A DNA stretch of 33,828 bases from Treponema sp. (GTDB lineage: Bacteria > Spirochaetota > Spirochaetia > Treponematales > Treponemataceae): positions 1 to 33,828 of the forward strand of contig JAFZWX010000184.1 of assembly GCA_017617145.1 (NCBI GenBank), in the 5' to 3' direction. A model generated the notes under the pieces. The model was not told the DNA's origin. It saw only the letters and a program-made list of their open reading frames with translations, and searched no databases. Each line of letters opens with the position of its first letter. Positions within the stretch are counted from its first letter, which is position 1. Positions 31,918 to 33,828 of this stretch are shown in pieces. The translations under genes and the position numbers were made by a program.

Positions 31918-31959
31918 AATATAATAATTATTTGTAGAGTTTCCAGGAGGAAATAAAAA

Positions 31960-32706
31960 ATGAAATTATCAAAAAAATTGATTATGGTTACTGTTATGAT
32001 TTGTACTGCCGCTATGACTTTTGCACAGAGTCAGTCGGTACAGAAAAAATCAACCAGTTCAAATAATGAAACTTACGTAGAAAACGAATATCTTAATGAT
32101 ATTGATACAGAAATCATCATGGGGCTTGCAGAAGCTGATGATTTAGATACAAAACTTCTTGCTTTACAGTATATAAAAGATGCAATTGACGAAGGAAATA
32201 CTTCGGCCGGTATAATTGAAGCACTTGATAAACTTTCTGGTGAAGGTGTTCTTACTGAATCACGAACAAACGGACGCAAAGTAAATAACTTCCCAGAAGT
32301 TCGTCGCCAGGCTTGTCTTTTAATGGCTCAGGTTCCTACAGAACATACAAAAAATCAGCTTATAAATATTATGGTTGCCGAAGATGAACCTATTGTTCTT
32401 TCTGCTGCTGTTCAATCACTTTCAATTATTAATCCTGAAAATACTGAACAGGCAATTTCTGCTATTGCATGGGTTGCAAAACGAAATGCAGTACTTAATC
32501 CTCAGAGCAGCCTTGCTTTTGAAGTTGTAGATGCTTATGAAAGACTTGCTCCTAATGCATCAAACCGAAAGGAAATGATTGCAAGCCTTACAGAAATTGC
32601 AGGAAACTATAGATATGCAACAACTGTAAGAAACAGAGCTACTAAACTTTTGAAGAAACTTTCAAATACAAATTCTTCTGACTCAAAGAATTCAGACGCA
32701 AAATAA
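31960..32706 (+). CDS. Secreted HEAT-repeat protein
   Basis: The 248-residue protein has a signal peptide (MKLSKKLIMVTVMICTAAMTFA). Its mature part is built of about four helical HEAT-like repeats: TKLLALQYIKDAIDEG, VRRQACLLMAQVPTEH, VLSAAVQSLSIINPEN and VRNRATKLLKKL. A short acidic linker precedes them and a Ser/Asn-rich tail ends the protein. It is probably a periplasmic protein-interaction scaffold. It has a strong Shine-Dalgarno (AGGAGG). maf follows after 13 bp and is likely cotranscribed. Confidence 0.8.
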   Translation: MKLSKKLIMVTVMICTAAMTFAQSQSVQKKSTSSNNETYVENEYLNDIDTEIIMGLAEADDLDTKLLALQYIKDAIDEGNTSAGIIEALDKLSGEGVLTESRTNGRKVNNFPEVRRQACLLMAQVPTEHTKNQLINIMVAEDEPIVLSAAVQSLSIINPENTEQAISAIAWVAKRNAVLNPQSSLAFEVVDAYERLAPNASNRKEMIASLTEIAGNYRYATTVRNRATKLLKKLSNTNSSDSKNSDAK

Positions 32707-32719
32707 TCTGGAGCAATAA

Positions 32720-33310
32720 TTGGAACCCATAATTCTTGCTTCGTCCTCACCACGACGTCAGGAAATTTTGAAAATGCTCAAAATCCCGTACAGGGTTATA
32801 ATGCCAAATATTGATGAAACTATTTCATCAATGCTTGCGCATGAAGAAATCCCAGAGTTGCTTGCACGAGAAAAAGTTACTGCTGTTATTCGTTCACTTC
32901 CTGCAGGTCAGGAAATTCCATGGGTTTTAGGTGCAGATACTATTATTTCTTTCAACGGCTCGCTTTATGGTAAACCGCAAGATCAGGATGAAGCATTTAA
33001 TTTCTTAAAGGAATTTCAGGGTAATACACATACAATTCTTACAGCTTTGGTTTTGTATAATGGAAAAACTCATTCTACTACTTCAAAGCTTTGTAAGACA
33101 GAAGTCACCTTTAGTGCAATGACCGATGAAGAAATTCAATGGTATGTAGACACAGGTGAATGGCATGGTGCAGCGGGTGGTTACCGCATTCAAAGCCTTG
33201 CCAGCATGTTCATAAGTCATATCGACGGTTCTTATTCAGGCGCCATCGGGTTGCCTATTTCGGAGCTTTACGATATATTAAAAGAACAGGGATACAAAAT
33301 CCTTGAATAG
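32720..33310 (+). CDS. maf: Maf-family nucleotide pyrophosphatase (TTG start)
   Basis: The 196-residue protein has the Maf signature ILASSSPRRQEIL at its start, then the REKV motif, VLGADTIISFNG, GKPQDQDEAFNFLKEFQG, and the late GAAGGYRIQ and GLPISELYDIL. Maf proteins hydrolyse non-canonical or modified nucleoside triphosphates (dTTP/UTP or m7GTP groups) to monophosphates and inhibit septation when overproduced. The subgroup cannot be fixed by eye. The start is TTG at 32720, 6 nt after GGAG; no in-frame ATG preserves the N-terminal motif. Confidence 0.93.
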   Translation: MEPIILASSSPRRQEILKMLKIPYRVIMPNIDETISSMLAHEEIPELLAREKVTAVIRSLPAGQEIPWVLGADTIISFNGSLYGKPQDQDEAFNFLKEFQGNTHTILTALVLYNGKTHSTTSKLCKTEVTFSAMTDEEIQWYVDTGEWHGAAGGYRIQSLASMFISHIDGSYSGAIGLPISELYDILKEQGYKILE

Positions 33311-33385
33311 AGCCGTTGGCTCAAATTAATCTTCCGTGCGCTGCCCTTTTTGGGAATTGCGTATCGAGAAACAGAGATGGTGGTT

Positions 33386-33415
33386 GAGATTGTCGGGTCA
33401 AGCCCGACAATGACA
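33386..33415. repeat. Single REPIN-like palindrome (family B) in the rpsB leader region
   Basis: A 30-bp unit containing GGGTCAAGCCCG and ending CAATGACA, the same as 30954-30983 in sequence. It forms a 9-bp stem with a short loop and ends 21 bp before the rpsB ATG, 9 bp before its ribosome binding site. Confidence 0.9.
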
Positions 33416-33436
33416 AAACCCGTGAAGGAGAAAATC

Positions 33437-33828
33437 ATGGCTGTTGTTACCATGAAGAACCTGCTTGAATCCGGAGTACATTTCGGTCATCAGGTAAAGA
33501 GATGGGATCCACGTATGAAGAAGTATATCTTCGCAGAACGCAATGGAATCCACATTATTGACTTGCAGAAGACAATTGCTGCAATTAAAGACGGATACGA
33601 TGAAGTTCGTCGTGTTACTGCTGCAGGAAAATCAGTACTGTTCGTAGGAACAAAAAAACAGGCTCAGCAGGCTGTTCAGAAAGAAGCTGAACGCTGCGGT
33701 ATGTTCTATGTAAACAATCGCTGGCTTGGCGGTATGCTTACAAACTTTGCTACAATCAAAAAATCACTTCAGCGCCTCAAGAAAATCGAAAAGATGGAAA
33801 TTGACGGCACATTCGAAAATCTTACAAA
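33437..33828 (+). CDS. rpsB: 30S ribosomal protein S2 (partial, runs off the window)
   Basis: The first 130 codons are present. They read [19 protein letters not shown], then [44 protein letters not shown] and [18 protein letters not shown], all S2 hallmarks. AAGGAG lies 7 nt before the ATG. S2 is assembled late on the small subunit and is usually followed by tsf, which would lie beyond the window. A family B palindrome occupies the leader region. Confidence 0.97.
   Translation, partial: MAVVTMKNLLESGVHFGHQVKRWDPRMKKYIFAERNGIHIIDLQKTIAAIKDGYDEVRRVTAAGKSVLFVGTKKQAQQAVQKEAERCGMFYVNNRWLGGMLTNFATIKKSLQRLKKIEKMEIDGTFENLT

Noticed and set aside
33268..33453. Minus-strand open frame in the maf-rpsB gap
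   Set aside because: It consists of the family B palindrome and antisense of two real gene ends.

Overview
The window looks like the chromosome of a host-associated Treponema-type spirochaete. It is AT-rich and dense in 'MKK...C' lipoproteins. It carries a P83/100-family antigen, a CHASE2 adenylate cyclase, a chemoreceptor, an Rnf-like operon next to an RluA-family gene, and an ordinary rpmF-acpP-rnc block. No rRNA, tRNA, CRISPR array, prophage or transposase gene was seen. The species assignment is inference from gene content.

Layout. 1-258: start of a 2-oxoacid:ferredoxin oxidoreductase operon (alpha subunit cut by the window edge, plus its ferredoxin). 554-6333: an HD-domain protein, an OmpA-like protein, a chemoreceptor/LUD-protein pair and a lipoprotein. 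6378-8393: a GH57-family protein that appears to lack the catalytic residues. 8483-14949: a tightly overlapping eight-gene minus-strand operon: divergent PAP2, an unrecognised membrane protein, then rnfC-D-G-E-A-B-like genes. 15018-18022: an RluA pseudouridine synthase, a P-loop/Asp23-Gls24 fusion and a PcnB-type nucleotidyltransferase. 18128-25946: an alpha/beta hydrolase, an rRNA m5U methyltransferase, a PQQ-propeller protein, the P83/100 protein, a small secreted protein and an M30-like metallopeptidase lipoprotein. 26018-30235: a CHASE2 adenylate cyclase, a lipoprotein and coaD. 30450-33828: rpmF, acpP, rnc, a HEAT-repeat protein, maf and the start of rpsB.

Main points of interest. (1) The Rnf-like operon keeps the canonical CDGEAB order and the iron-sulfur cysteines of RnfB and RnfC. 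By eye, however, it has lost the RnfC flavin/NADH loops, the flavin-attachment motifs of RnfG and RnfD, and the intramembrane cysteines of RnfA and RnfE. It also carries an extra conserved-looking membrane gene. This may be an Rnf-derived complex with a different job. (2) The GH57 protein has lost the catalytic nucleophile and acid/base positions. (3) Eight genes have a -10 element ending 6-8 nt before the start codon and no Shine-Dalgarno, so they are probably leaderless. Operon-internal genes mostly use Shine-Dalgarno sites. (4) A dispersed family of seven long hairpins has different stems but a related purine-rich terminal loop. Two copies also carry the same tail of short tandem repeats. 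(5) A second, REPIN-like palindrome family (core CGGGCTTGACCCG) occurs at three loci.

All comparisons with protein families were made from memory of consensus motifs. No alignment or database search was run.
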